Assembly: GCF_027307225.1 (NCBI RefSeq)
Contig: NZ_DAHUXJ010000106.1
Location: 53,499-117,498 of the forward strand
DNA length: 64,000 nt
Source: Bradyrhizobium sp.
GTDB taxonomy: Bacteria; Pseudomonadota; Alphaproteobacteria; Rhizobiales; Xanthobacteraceae
Direction of reading: 5' to 3'
Shown here: positions 54,254 to 63,857 of the stretch, piece after piece
Numbering within the stretch: position 1 is the first letter of the stretch
How the letters are laid out: each line of letters begins with the position of its first letter
Program-made: the position numbers and the translations under genes
The notes under the pieces: model-generated
The model's database searches: none
What the model saw: the letters and a program-made list of their open reading frames with translations, nothing else
Told to the model about the DNA's origin: nothing

Positions 54254-57200
54254 TTAAATCTGTTCGGCTTGCTGCCCGCGCGGACGCGGTTGATGCTCGG
54301 CCTCCCGGCCCAGGAAATAGCTCTGCAGCGCCGGCACGATCACGAGCAGCATGATCGGTCCGATCAGCATTCCCCCCACGATCACGGTGGCGAGCGGTCG
54401 CTGCACCTGGCTGCCGATGCCGGTCGAGAGCGCGGCCGGAAGCAGGCCGATGCAGGCCGACAAGGTCATCATCAGGATCGGCCGCATCTGCTGGCTGACG
54501 GCTTCGAACATGGCCTCTTCCGGGGCGACGCCGCTACCGATGACCCGGTAGTAGCCATGGATGATGAGGATGCCGCTCATCACGGAAACGCCGAACAGCG
54601 AGATGAAGCCGATCGCGGCCGAGATCGAGAAGTTCAGGCCGAACACGTAGAGGCCCAGAATGCCGCCGCCGACGGCGAATGGAAGCCCGAGCAGCGCCAG
54701 CAGGCAGTTGCGCAGCGAGTTGAACAGCCCGTAGAGCAGCACCATGATGAAGACGAAGGTGATGGGCAGGATGATCTCGAGCCGCTTCTTGGCCTGTTGC
54801 AGCCACTCGAACTCGCCGGCCCAGTCGATGCGATAGCCCGTCGGCAGCTTCACGTTCTTGCTGATGCGCTCTTGCGCTTCCTCCACCGCGCCGCCGAGGT
54901 CGCGGCCGCGCACCGAGAACTTGATCGGCACAAAGCGCTGGTTGCGTTCGCGGAAGATGTAGGACGCGCCGGTATCGAGCGTGATCGAGGCGAATTCGCC
55001 CAGGGGAATATAGGCGGTGCCGGTGGGCGTCTGGACGCCGACCTTGAGATTGCGCACCTTGTCGATGTCGTTGCGGTATTCGGGCGCCAGCCGCACGGCA
55101 ACACCGAAACTTCGATCCGACTCCAGGATGTTGGTCGCCACCGTTCCGCCCAACGCGGCCTGAATCATGGTGTTGGCGTCGTTGACGTTGATGCCGTAGC
55201 GCGCCGCCTTCTCGCGGTCGATCTTGATGTTGAGATTGGGCTGGCCCAGCACCCAGAAGGCGCCGAGATCGGTGATGCCCTGCACCTTGGCCATTTCGGC
55301 CATGGCGTCCTTGGCGATCTTCTCCAGCGTCGCCAGATCCGGGCCGACGATCTTGATGGAGTTGGCGCCCTTGACGCCTGACAGCCCTTCCTCGACGTTG
55401 TCCTGGATGTATTGCGAAAAATTGAAGTTGATGCCGACGAATTTATCGGCGAATTCGGCTTGCAATTGTTCGACGAGTTTTTCCTTGGTCAGGTTGGCCG
55501 GCCATTCGTCGAATGGTTTCAGCGGCACGAAGAACTCGGCGTTGAAGAAGCCGGCCGCGTCGCTGCCATTGTCAGGCCGGCCGTGCTGCGAGACCACCGT
55601 GATGACTTCGGGATGCTTCAGCAGGATTTCGCGGATCTGGTTCACGATCGGCATGCCCGCCTCGAGCGACAGGGTCGGCGGCATCGAGGCGCGGATCCAG
55701 AGATTGCCTTCCTCGAGCGTCGGCAGGAATTCGCTGCCGAGGCGCGAACCGACAAAGCCTGAAAGCACGAGGAAGACGCAGCCGAGCGCGATGGTGACCG
55801 GCCTGCGGCGCAGCGACCAGCGCAGAACCGGCGAATAGATCCGCCGCAGGCTGCGCACCACAAAGGTCTCGGCCTCGCTGACATGCGCGGGCAGCAGCAG
55901 CGAAGCCAGGCAAGGCGTCACGGTGAACGTGGCCAGCAGCGCTCCTACCAGCGCGTAGGCATAGGTGCGGGCCATCGGGCCGAAGATCTGGCCCTCGACG
56001 CCCTGCATGGTGAACAGCGGAATGAAGGCCGCGACGATGATGGCAGTGGAGAAAAATACCGCCTTGTCGACCTGCAGCGCGCTGATCAGGATGATGCGAA
56101 GCCGGTCGGTCCATGTCGGATCTTGCGAAGGCTGCCCGGCGCCGGTGGGATCGTCGCCCCACTTCTTTTCCGCCAGATTCTGCAGCAATCCCCGCCGCGC
56201 TTCCGGGCTGGACTGGAAGTTGCGGTAGATATTCTCGACCAGGATCACCGCGGCATCGACGATGATTCCGAAGTCGACCGCGCCGACCGACAGCAGGTTG
56301 GCGTCTTCGCCGCGCAGCACGAGAATGATGATCGAGAAGAACATCGCGAACGGAACGTTCATGCCGACGATCACGGCGCTGCGCAGGTCGCCGAGGAACA
56401 GCCACTGAATGAAGAAGATCAGCAGGAAGCCGAACAACAGGTTATGCAGGACCGTGTTGGTGGTGATGGCGACCAGCGTCGAGCGGTCATAGAAGGGAAC
56501 GAGCTTCAGCCCCGCCGGCAGGCTGCCGTCGGTATTGATCTTCTGGATCTCGTTGCGGACGCGCTTGACGACGTCATTAGTGTGCAGCGTGCGGTTCATG
56601 ATCACGATCGCCGCGACCACGTCGTCGTTGTGGTCGCGCCCCGCCTTGCCGAGCCGGGGGGCATACCCGATCGATACTTTCGCAACATCCTTCACGAAGA
56701 TCGGCAGGCCGTTCGGCGAGGCGAGCATCACGTTCTCGATGTCGCGGACCTTGTAGCCCTGCGTCAGATCCTTCTCACCCCCGGTATCCATCAATCCGAC
56801 GCCGCGAACGTTGACGGATTGCTGGCCGATATTGATGGTGCGGCCGCCCACATTGACGTTGGCGTTGCCGAGCGCAGTGATCACCTGCTGCAGCGTGATG
56901 CCGTAGGCCTCCAGCTTCTGCGGGTCGACGTCGACGTGGTATTCCTTGGTCGTGCCGCCCCAGGTGTCGACCTGCACGACGCCGGGCACCGAAAGCAGTC
57001 GCCGCTGCAGGATCCAGTCCTGGACGGTGCGCAGGTTGCTCAGGCCGAAATGCGGCGGTCCGACCAGCTCGTAGCGGTAGATTTCGCCGACCAGGCTCGT
57101 CCCCTGGATTTGCGGCGTGACGTTGCCGGGCAGGCTGACGTTCTGTTGCAGGTTGATCGCCGTCTGCGTCAGCGCAAAATAATAGTCGACGCCGTACTGG

Positions 57201-57445
57201 AAGACGACGCGGACGAACGAGAGACCGAAGAACGACGTCGAGCGAATGACGTCGACGCCCGGCGTCGCGGCCAGCCCGACCTCGATCGGGATCGTGTAGT
57301 AGCGTTCCATCTCCTCGGCGGACAGGCCGGTCGATTGCGCCGTGATCTCCAGGATCACCGGCGCCGGATTGGGATAGGCTTCGATATTGAGCTTGAAGAA
57401 CGCGAAAATGCCGGCGCCAATGAAGGCGAGCAGGCCCAGCAGCAC
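54254..57445 (-). CDS. CzcA/CusA-type RND efflux permease
   Basis: A 1063-residue inner-membrane RND pump of the heavy-metal type. The TM4 motif VGAVDFGIIVDAAVILVENIYRNFQ has the acidic residues of the family; large periplasmic loops and twelve helices are present. No membrane-fusion or outer-membrane gene is adjacent. The first ordinary start is the GTG at 57445, but homology-like sequence (LLRGLLTFSLTRRPLVLL) continues upstream in frame to CTG at 57490, before a stop; only that CTG has an SD-like GGGGG. The 5' end therefore looks eroded. Confidence 0.85.
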   Translation of the reverse strand: MLLGLLAFIGAGIFAFFKLNIEAYPNPAPVILEITAQSTGLSAEEMERYYTIPIEVGLAATPGVDVIRSTSFFGLSFVRVVFQYGVDYYFALTQTAINLQQNVSLPGNVTPQIQGTSLVGEIYRYELVGPPHFGLSNLRTVQDWILQRRLLSVPGVVQVDTWGGTTKEYHVDVDPQKLEAYGITLQQVITALGNANVNVGGRTINIGQQSVNVRGVGLMDTGGEKDLTQGYKVRDIENVMLASPNGLPIFVKDVAKVSIGYAPRLGKAGRDHNDDVVAAIVIMNRTLHTNDVVKRVRNEIQKINTDGSLPAGLKLVPFYDRSTLVAITTNTVLHNLLFGFLLIFFIQWLFLGDLRSAVIVGMNVPFAMFFSIIILVLRGEDANLLSVGAVDFGIIVDAAVILVENIYRNFQSSPEARRGLLQNLAEKKWGDDPTGAGQPSQDPTWTDRLRIILISALQVDKAVFFSTAIIVAAFIPLFTMQGVEGQIFGPMARTYAYALVGALLATFTVTPCLASLLLPAHVSEAETFVVRSLRRIYSPVLRWSLRRRPVTIALGCVFLVLSGFVGSRLGSEFLPTLEEGNLWIRASMPPTLSLEAGMPIVNQIREILLKHPEVITVVSQHGRPDNGSDAAGFFNAEFFVPLKPFDEWPANLTKEKLVEQLQAEFADKFVGINFNFSQYIQDNVEEGLSGVKGANSIKIVGPDLATLEKIAKDAMAEMAKVQGITDLGAFWVLGQPNLNIKIDREKAARYGINVNDANTMIQAALGGTVATNILESDRSFGVAVRLAPEYRNDIDKVRNLKVGVQTPTGTAYIPLGEFASITLDTGASYIFRERNQRFVPIKFSVRGRDLGGAVEEAQERISKNVKLPTGYRIDWAGEFEWLQQAKKRLEIILPITFVFIMVLLYGLFNSLRNCLLALLGLPFAVGGGILGLYVFGLNFSISAAIGFISLFGVSVMSGILIIHGYYRVIGSGVAPEEAMFEAVSQQMRPILMMTLSACIGLLPAALSTGIGSQVQRPLATVIVGGMLIGPIMLLVIVPALQSYFLGREAEHQPRPRGQQAEQI

Positions 57446-57808
57446 CAGGGGGCGCCGGGTCAGGCTGAAGGTGAGAAGTCCTCTAAGCAGGTTGGCCCCC
57501 GATCGGCTTTTTTAGAATGCGGCGCGCCCAGCGAAGGTCGTTCCGCAAGCGCTCTCCCCCCGAATAGCGCGAATGACAGACACTATCAAAGTGGCCATGA
57601 AGTCCAAACAGGCATGGGCCCGTTCCGGGGTTCACAATGCCGAGCTTTGACCACGCCGGCTTTGCCACGAAATGGGCCGTCGTGGCGAGCCATTTTCCGA
57701 CCAGGTGGCGCTACTTTTCCTGGGACGAGATAGTGCTGCTTTTCGTCCTGTTTTCTCGTGCTATTCTCCCACCCGATCCGGAACGAAATCCGGACGGGAA
57801 GGGGAGCC

Positions 57809-58438
57809 ATGGTCAAGGGATTTCGGGCGTATCACGCCTGCGCATTTGCAGCCGGGCTGATGCTGTTCAACACGATCGCCGTCAAGGCCGCCGATGACGC
57901 CAAAACCTGCATCAAGGAATCCGGCGATGCCGCGATCGAGGCCTGCTCGCGTGCGATTGCGTCCAAGCGCTACAACGGCCACGCGCTGGGACACCTTTAT
58001 CTCAGCCGCGGCGTCGAACGGCGCGCCAAGGAAAATTACGATGAGGCGCTGGCTGACTTTGCCGACGCAATAAAGGCCGACAAGAAATATGCCGACGCCT
58101 ATTTCAACCGCTGTTCGGTCTTCAATTTCAAGAAGGACTATGATTCCGCGATCACGGAATGCAGCCAGGCCATCAAGCTCGGGCCGAGCGCCGATGCGGC
58201 GTCGGCCGGCAATGAAAAGCTCGGCAAGGACGTCGCGATGTCCGACTATTTCGCCGAGCGCGGCTTCGCCTATTTCAGGAAGGACGACCTCGTCCATGCT
58301 TTCGTCGATCTCGACAATGCGATCCGGCTCAATCCCAATAACGGAAGGGCGTTGAAGACCCGCGGCCTCGCCTATCAGGCCAAGGGCGATTCCCGTGCCG
58401 AGGCCGATCTTGCCTCGGCCAAGCTGCTCGGCGAATGA
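57809..58438 (+). CDS. Secreted TPR-repeat protein
   Basis: A 209-residue protein. A signal peptide (to about VKAADD) precedes three to four TPR units (NENYDEALADFADAIKADKKYADAYFNR-like, DYDSAITECSQAIKLGPSA, DDLVHAFVDLDNAIRLNPNNGRAL). TPRs bind peptides or proteins; partner unknown. The ATG at 57809 follows GGGAAGGGGAG. It ends six bases before a palindromic repeat. No gene is seen in 57491-57808. Confidence 0.85.
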   Translation: MVKGFRAYHACAFAAGLMLFNTIAVKAADDAKTCIKESGDAAIEACSRAIASKRYNGHALGHLYLSRGVERRAKENYDEALADFADAIKADKKYADAYFNRCSVFNFKKDYDSAITECSQAIKLGPSADAASAGNEKLGKDVAMSDYFAERGFAYFRKDDLVHAFVDLDNAIRLNPNNGRALKTRGLAYQAKGDSRAEADLASAKLLGE

Positions 58439-58443
58439 GGCGT

Positions 58444-58613
58444 TAGTACCGCCGATCTGAAGTCCCTGCACCACAAGCGGCGAATTCGATCAGGGACTTC
58501 AGATCGATAAAGCGATACTAGAAATCAATAAGCTTGCTAGTGCCCCTCCGATTCCGAAGTTCGCATCAGAGGTCGCCGCGATATCATGCGAACTTCGGAA
58601 TCGGAGCTCCAGG
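58444..58613 (-). repeat. Twin-hairpin repeat, copy 8 (B+A, variant B arms)
   Basis: Hairpin B has changed arms CGATCTGAAGTCCCTG (58453-58468) and the exact complement (58491-58506). Spacer AAATCAATAAGCTTG. Hairpin A has the standard GATTCCGAAGTTCGC pair (58550-58564, 58588-58602) and outer CTAGTGCCCC/GGAGCTCCAGG, here imperfect. It touches the start of the methyltransferase gene. Confidence 0.88.
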
Positions 58614-58616
58614 TTG

Positions 58617-59267
58617 ATGTCAGAGGCAAGACAGGCCCCAAAAGAGGCCTCAAGACAGGCTCACTGGGAAGGGGTCTACACGTCAAAGGAAGAAACCACC
58701 GTCAGCTGGTTTCAGGATCATCCCGCGCCGTCGCTCGAGCTGATCGAGCGGGCAGGGGCGACCAAAGACACCGGCATCATCGATATCGGCGGCGGTGCGT
58801 CGCGGCTGCCTGACGCGCTTCTGGAGCGCGGCTTTCGCCATGTCGCGGTGCTGGACGTCTCGCAAGCCGCGCTTGATGTCGCGTGCTTGCGGCTTGGCCG
58901 GCGGGCCAGCGAAGTGCAGTGGATCACCGCTGACGTGACCGAATGGAGTCCGCCGCAGCGCTTCGACATCTGGCACGATCGCGCGGCCTTTCATTTCCTC
59001 ATCGACGCCGCCGACCGCGCCGCCTATGTCGCGCGGCTGACGGAGGCGCTGCGGCCGGGAGGGTACGCGATCATCGCGACCTTCGCCACGGACGGGCCGG
59101 AGAAATGCAGCGGCTTGGTGGTCAACCGCTATGACGCCGAGGGGCTGGCGCGCGAACTCGGCGAGATGTTCACACTGGTCGAAACCCGCCGGCACGATCA
59201 CCTCACGCCGGGAAATGCGACCCAGCGGTTTCAGTTTTCGCTGTTCCAGAGACGGGGCGGAATTTGA
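58617..59267 (+). CDS. SAM-dependent methyltransferase, repeat-bounded
   Basis: A 216-residue methyltransferase: motif I is IIDIGGGASRLPDALLERG, then VAVLDVSQAALDVA, FDIWHDRAAFHFL and the GYAIIATFATDGPEKCSGL loop. It resembles small-metabolite (thiopurine- or tellurite-like) methyltransferases. Its only SD-like bases (GGAG, 58603-58606) lie in the outer arm of the repeat before it, and its TGA stop lies in a half repeat after it. Substrate unknown. Confidence 0.85.
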   Translation: MSEARQAPKEASRQAHWEGVYTSKEETTVSWFQDHPAPSLELIERAGATKDTGIIDIGGGASRLPDALLERGFRHVAVLDVSQAALDVACLRLGRRASEVQWITADVTEWSPPQRFDIWHDRAAFHFLIDAADRAAYVARLTEALRPGGYAIIATFATDGPEKCSGLVVNRYDAEGLARELGEMFTLVETRRHDHLTPGNATQRFQFSLFQRRGGI

Positions 59268-59293
59268 AGTTCCTGTCAGTTTCGCCGCAGAAG
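59259..59293 (+). repeat. Half hairpin B of the twin-hairpin family
   Basis: GGCGGAATTTGAAGTTCCTG then TCAGTTTCGCCG matches the left arm and loop of hairpin B as in copy 5; the right arm is absent. The TGA in GAATTTGAAG ends the methyltransferase gene. Confidence 0.8.
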
Positions 59294-59381
59294 GTGGCGT
59301 CAGGGCACGACGTGATGGTCGACCAGCCGGACCGCCTGGTCTAGATCCTGCTCGAGATGGCCTGAGGATAGCGCCCGCGTT

Positions 59382-60329
59382 CTACTGAAACGTCGACGAA
59401 ACGTACCAGGGGTGCGGTCTCGAAACGCGCTGCACCGTCCGCGGCACCGGCAGCGGCACCGACTTCGGCAGTGCGTCGGTATGTTCCTTTCCGTTCGGCG
59501 CCAGCAGCGACTTCGGGTGGCCCGGCTTCTCGGCGTGCCTCAGCGGCGGAAGGTCGGGGAAGGGGTGATATTCCTTTCTCTCGTGGAAGAACAGAAGGCC
59601 GCGGTCGACATAGGGCGCCGTGAAGGTCTGGTCGATTTGCGCCACATGCTCGGGCTCGGCAGGCGCTGCATTGGCTCCGGCAATGGCAAGCACCGAGGCG
59701 ACGCGCGCGTGAGAGAGGCTCGCGCTGTCGCCGCCCCGATCCGCTCCAATGCTGCCGGTCGACGTGGCGTTTTCCGTATCAGCCGTCACCATTGCCATTG
59801 CGTTTGACGGGTTCTGCGGGTTCGCGGCATTGCCCTCGGCCTTCGCGGCGATGAAGGCGCTGATGGCGGCCGGATCCGGCGCATCTGCCGGGCTGACGGC
59901 GGCGATGCTGGCGGAAAGCCGGGTCGTCAGGTCGCTGGCCGGCGCGTGCGCCACCGCGAGGCTGACGGGCGGGACCAGCGCCATCGACATATGCATGAAC
60001 AGGAAGTAGCCGCCGGCCGTCACGATCGAGAGCGAGGCGAGCGCGAGCACGGTGGATGCGATCTTGTGAACCTTTGCTGCGATCGGATGAGCGGCAGCCG
60101 GATCTTTCTCCTGCTGCGCGAGCACCAGCAAGTGGTCGTAGACCGCGCGCTGGTCCTTGTCCAAAAGGATTTCGTTGGCGCGCACGATCTGGCGGAATCT
60201 CGTGCCGGCATCGGGATCGTCGGGACGCAAATCCGGATGGGCGCTCTTGACGGCCCTGCGAAACGCAGTCCTCAGGCTCTCGGCATCGTCGTGTGGGAGA
60301 GCCCCAAGCAAATCGTAAAGCGTATCCAT
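59382..60329 (-). CDS. Membrane-anchored J-domain protein
   Basis: A 315-residue DnaJ-like protein. The J domain is residues 1-68 (TLYDLLGALPHDDAESLRTAFRRAVKSAHPDLRPDDP with the HPD tripeptide). A basic linker and one membrane helix (about 85-107, VLALASLSIVTAGGYFLFMHMSM) follow, then a long Ala-rich, low-complexity tail. The J domain would recruit DnaK to the inner membrane. The tail has no recognised domain. Confidence 0.85.
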   Translation of the reverse strand: MDTLYDLLGALPHDDAESLRTAFRRAVKSAHPDLRPDDPDAGTRFRQIVRANEILLDKDQRAVYDHLLVLAQQEKDPAAAHPIAAKVHKIASTVLALASLSIVTAGGYFLFMHMSMALVPPVSLAVAHAPASDLTTRLSASIAAVSPADAPDPAAISAFIAAKAEGNAANPQNPSNAMAMVTADTENATSTGSIGADRGGDSASLSHARVASVLAIAGANAAPAEPEHVAQIDQTFTAPYVDRGLLFFHERKEYHPFPDLPPLRHAEKPGHPKSLLAPNGKEHTDALPKSVPLPVPRTVQRVSRPHPWYVSSTFQ

Positions 60330-60584
60330 TGCGCTCTCGCTGCAGGATTCACTCGTCCCCCGTCCGAAATTCCTGTCGCGAAATTTACCGCGGAGTACGC
60401 GCTAACCAAATTCACCGCACGCAAAGGATGTTGATGCATCAGGGCGAAAAAATGACTTTACCGCCGCTCGTCAAAAAAGCCGCTTCGGCAGTCCACCCAT
60501 CGCCCGCCTGATACCGCAATCCCGCGCGGGTTGTGGCATAAGCGAGGCATCGCTGCGTCTCAAATCGGGACAGCTTGCTTTAGA

Positions 60585-60795
60585 TTAGAGCCCGAGCCGA
60601 TCGCGGACACGTCCAACCGCGACGGCGCTGCGAACGCCCGTCGGCCAAGCTGCAAGGAATCGAATGGGGCGGAGCGGGGGTGATCGGCAGGTCGATCTGC
60701 GCCGTTTCGCCGCCGACCGGGCGGCTGGCCAGTTGCTGGCCCATCGAGGTCGCGAGCGCGACGCCGCGGCCGCGCTGGGCGGCCAATGCGCCGGT
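60585..60795 (-). pseudogene. Decayed C-terminus of a DAO-type FAD oxidoreductase
   Basis: One frame reads GRGVALATSMGQQLASR... QIDLPIT, the other continues LRPIRFLAAWPTGVRSAVAVGRVRDRLGL and stops at 60585. Joined, they match the end of D-amino-acid-oxidase-like FAD enzymes (NGRGVA..., LPVTPxRPIPFH). The shift is at a run of five G on the + strand (60676-60680), where four would keep the frame. Nothing of the other 300 or so residues remains. The adjoining 60330-60584 and 60796-61116 show no supported gene. Confidence 0.6.
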
Positions 60796-61116
60796 TGCAA
60801 GATGGTTCCGCGCAACTGCATCTCTCAAAAAAACTTTAGGTCTCGATAAATGATTCTTTAGTTGGGTCTTGCAACCACGGGCGTAGATTCGTCTGTATCG
60901 ACTGGTTCGTCTCCATTTCATCGCCGGCAACAGAGGCGATCTGAGAATCGAAAGCCGTCGCGAACCGGTCCCCGTCCTGTTAACCGCTTGAGCACGATCT
61001 TCGCGCCCGGAGTTGGGTCTTGGCGCGGCCGGAAAAGCTTTGCCTTTTTCAGATCAGGCTTTTTCAGATCAGGCTTGGGCATTCGGAAAGAAGGATTGCA
61101 ACGAGGAGATAAAGCC

Positions 61117-61380
61117 ATGACCAAACTCTCGCTTCTCGGCATTGCTACCGTCGCCGCTGCCACCGCGTTCGCCATGCCCGCCTTCGCGCAGCACCGGATG
61201 GGATACCCGGCCGAAGTCTATGATGCCCAGGCGCATTCCTGCGCCAACTACGATCCAGGCAACCCGCATAACAAGGTAACCGACTTCATCGCATGGAGCG
61301 GCTACCGTGGGCGCGGCGGCTGGGACGATCGCACTAACATCCCGTGCATCCCGGCTCCCGGGCGCCCCAGCGCGTATTGA
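61117..61380 (+). CDS. Small secreted hypothetical protein
   Basis: An 87-residue protein with a signal peptide (MTKLSLLGIATVAAATAFAMPAFAQ) and a short mature part with two cysteines (SCANYD, IPCIPAP) and many Gly/Pro. The ATG follows ACGAGGAG. A 15-base tandem repeat TTTTTCAGATCAGGC lies 45-75 bases upstream of it. No family recognised. Confidence 0.7.
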   Translation: MTKLSLLGIATVAAATAFAMPAFAQHRMGYPAEVYDAQAHSCANYDPGNPHNKVTDFIAWSGYRGRGGWDDRTNIPCIPAPGRPSAY

Positions 61381-61422
61381 AGGACCATCCGGCGCGCGAT
61401 GGATGTTGCCATTGCGCGCCGG

Positions 61423-63006
61423 CTACTTTTTTGTCGTCTCTGAATTGATCTTGTTCCAGAGCCAGCGCGCCACGATCTCCGGCGACGCGTTGCCGTTGCC
61501 GCCCGCCGCCCTCAAATTGGCCGCGCGCATCGTGGCGATATCGATACGGCCAATCAGCGGCTTGAGCGCCTCGCGCAAGGCCTGGTCGTCGGCGCGCTTC
61601 GGCGCGAGAAGAACAACTGCATCATAGGGCGGGATCACGCCCTTGGGATCGCTGAGCGCAACCAGATCGTATTTTGCGATCAGCCCGTCGCTGGTGTAAC
61701 CCGCGATCACGTCGACTTCGCCGGATGCGACAGCCGCGTACATGAAGTCGGGCTGCATCTGGCGTTGCTCGCGAAACTTCAGCCCATAAGCCGTGCGCAG
61801 CGCCGTCCACTCCGGCCGCGAGAAAAACTCGTAGTCGCCCGCAATCGACAACCCGGGCGCAATCGCGGCGAGATCGGTGACCGAGCGAATGCCGTACTTT
61901 TCGGCGCGCTTTCTCGGTATCACCAGCGCATAGGCGTTCTCGAAACCGAGTTCGCCGAGCAGCGTCACGTTCTGTCGCGCCAGTTCGGTTTTCAGGTCGG
62001 CCAGCAATTGCTGGCGTGGTTTGAGCTGCACGTGATGAAACTGGTTGGTCCAGAGCGTGCCGGAATAATCGACATAGACGTCGATATCGCCGTCGACCAG
62101 CGCCTGATAGATCACGTTGGAGCCGAGCCCGGCGCGGATCGAGGCCGAATGGCCGTCATTGCGCAATCGCTCAGTCATCAGCGCCGCGAGCACGTATTGC
62201 TCGGCGAAGGTTTTGGCGCCGACGACATAGGTCGACGGGGACCGCGCGAGCGAAGGCACCAGCGTGGCGGCGACCAGCGCGACGAGGCCGGCGCTGCCCA
62301 GCGCCGCGCGCACGCGATGGCGGTCGCGCAAGCCCACCTCGATCAGCGCGAGCAGCTGGTCGACAACAAGCGCGAGCAGCGCGGCGGCGACGCAGCCGAA
62401 CAGCACGAACACCCAGTTCTGGGTTTGCAGGCCGGCAAAGATATAATTGCCGAGGCTGGTCTGGCCGATCGGCGTCGACAGCGTCGCGGTGCCGATCACC
62501 CAGACCGATGCGGTGCGGATGCCCGCCATCATCACCGGCAGCGCGAGCGGCAGCTCCACCTTGGCGAGCGATTGCAGCGGCGTCATGCCGACGCCCTGCG
62601 CGGCTTCCAGGATCGAAGCGTCGATGCCGCGCAAGCCGGTGATGGTGTTTCGAAGTACCGGCAGCATCGAATAAAGCGCAAGCGCGAGCACCGCGGGCAG
62701 GAAGCCGAAGGCGGAGAAGCCGAAGCCGAACCATTTCAGCGTCAGCGAGGCGGCCGCGAGCAGCAAGGGATAGAACAGCGCGAGCAGCGCAAGCCCCGGC
62801 ACGGTCTGCACGATGCTGGCCAGGGAAAGCAACACGCGCCGCATCAGCGGGCGGTCGCGCGCGATGATGGCGAGCGGCAGCGACACGGCAAGCCCGAGGG
62901 CGATCGCGGTGATGCTGACCCGGACATGGCTGCCGAGATAGTCGCCCAGATGGGTCCAGGCCTCGCCCCAGCGTGGATCGGCCAGAAAACTTACAAACAT
63001 GCTCAT
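61423..63006 (-). CDS. Osmoprotectant ABC transporter permease/substrate-binding fusion
   Basis: A 527-residue two-domain protein. Residues about 15-215 are a ProW/OpuCB-type permease with five to six helices (EAAQGVGMTPLQSLAKVELPLALPVMMAGIRTASVWVIG is the EAA loop). Residues about 250-520 are an OpuAC-type binding domain (YVVGAKTFAEQYVLAALMTERL, DVYVDYSGTLWTN). This fusion is known for glycine betaine/choline/carnitine importers. Its ATG overlaps the ATPase stop by four bases. Confidence 0.93.
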   Translation of the reverse strand: MSMFVSFLADPRWGEAWTHLGDYLGSHVRVSITAIALGLAVSLPLAIIARDRPLMRRVLLSLASIVQTVPGLALLALFYPLLLAAASLTLKWFGFGFSAFGFLPAVLALALYSMLPVLRNTITGLRGIDASILEAAQGVGMTPLQSLAKVELPLALPVMMAGIRTASVWVIGTATLSTPIGQTSLGNYIFAGLQTQNWVFVLFGCVAAALLALVVDQLLALIEVGLRDRHRVRAALGSAGLVALVAATLVPSLARSPSTYVVGAKTFAEQYVLAALMTERLRNDGHSASIRAGLGSNVIYQALVDGDIDVYVDYSGTLWTNQFHHVQLKPRQQLLADLKTELARQNVTLLGELGFENAYALVIPRKRAEKYGIRSVTDLAAIAPGLSIAGDYEFFSRPEWTALRTAYGLKFREQRQMQPDFMYAAVASGEVDVIAGYTSDGLIAKYDLVALSDPKGVIPPYDAVVLLAPKRADDQALREALKPLIGRIDIATMRAANLRAAGGNGNASPEIVARWLWNKINSETTKK

Positions 63007-63788
63007 GCGCTGCCCTTCGGAAGCAGCGCGTTGAGGCGTTCGGCCTGGCGGCGCGGGGTCCCGAGGAGTTCGCCGACATAGGCGTCCTCGCTCTTCGCCA
63101 GCTCCGGCGGCGTGCCCTGCGCGAGCAGCTTGCCGCCGCGCATCACCGCGATCCGGTCGGCGAGCAGGATGGCTTCGGTCATGTCGTGGGTGATCATGAC
63201 CGTGGTCAATCCGAGCCTGTCGTGCAGCGCGCGGTAATCGTCGCCGAGCGCATCGCGCGTCAGCGGATCGAGCGCGCCGAACGGTTCGTCCATCAGCACG
63301 ATCTTCGGCCGTGCCGCGAGCGCGCGGGCTACGCCGATGCGCTGCCGTTCGCCGCCGGAGAGTTCATGCGGAAAGCGGTCGCGAAATTTCTTGCGATCGA
63401 GCCGCACCAGATCGAGCAGCTCGTCGACGCGCGCGGCGATGGCGGCCTCCGCCTCGCCGTTCAGTTTCGGGGTGATGCCGATATTGGCGGCGATGCTCAT
63501 ATGCGGGAACAGCCCGCCGCTCTGGAACACGTAGCCGATGCGGCGACGCAAGCTCACCGGGTCGGCTGCGCGCACGTCCTCGCCCTCGATGGCGATGCGG
63601 CCGCGGTCGGCTTCGATCAGCCGGTTGGCGAGGCGGAGCAGGGTGGTCTTGCCCGAACCGGAGCCGCCAACGATGGCGAGAAATTCGCCTCCAGCGACGC
63701 CGAGCGAGACGTCGTCGACGGCCTTGACGCGGCCGTTGTCAAAGCTCTTGGCCACGTGGTCGAAGGCGATCAGGGCTGCGTCCGACAT
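63003..63788 (-). CDS. Osmoprotectant ABC transporter ATP-binding protein
   Basis: The ATPase of the osmoprotectant importer, 261 residues: Walker A GGSGSGKTTLL, signature LSGGERQRIGVARAL, Walker B IVLMDEPFGALD and the switch VMITHDMTEA. No CBS domains follow. ATG at 63788 is the family start. The frame extends upstream through repeat DNA and that extension is not believed. It is the first gene of the operon with the fusion protein. Confidence 0.93.
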   Translation of the reverse strand: MSDAALIAFDHVAKSFDNGRVKAVDDVSLGVAGGEFLAIVGGSGSGKTTLLRLANRLIEADRGRIAIEGEDVRAADPVSLRRRIGYVFQSGGLFPHMSIAANIGITPKLNGEAEAAIAARVDELLDLVRLDRKKFRDRFPHELSGGERQRIGVARALAARPKIVLMDEPFGALDPLTRDALGDDYRALHDRLGLTTVMITHDMTEAILLADRIAVMRGGKLLAQGTPPELAKSEDAYVGELLGTPRRQAERLNALLPKGSA

Positions 63789-63857
63789 TTCCGTGAGTAC
63801 TCTCGCGTATTCCCTGGGAAAGGTCGCATTTGCGCATGTGCTTGTCATCCCTCCCGA

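Noticed and set aside
60862..61116. Longer N-terminus for the small secreted protein
   Set aside because: The leader is basic and repetitive, and the ATG at 61117 has a good binding site and begins a signal peptide.
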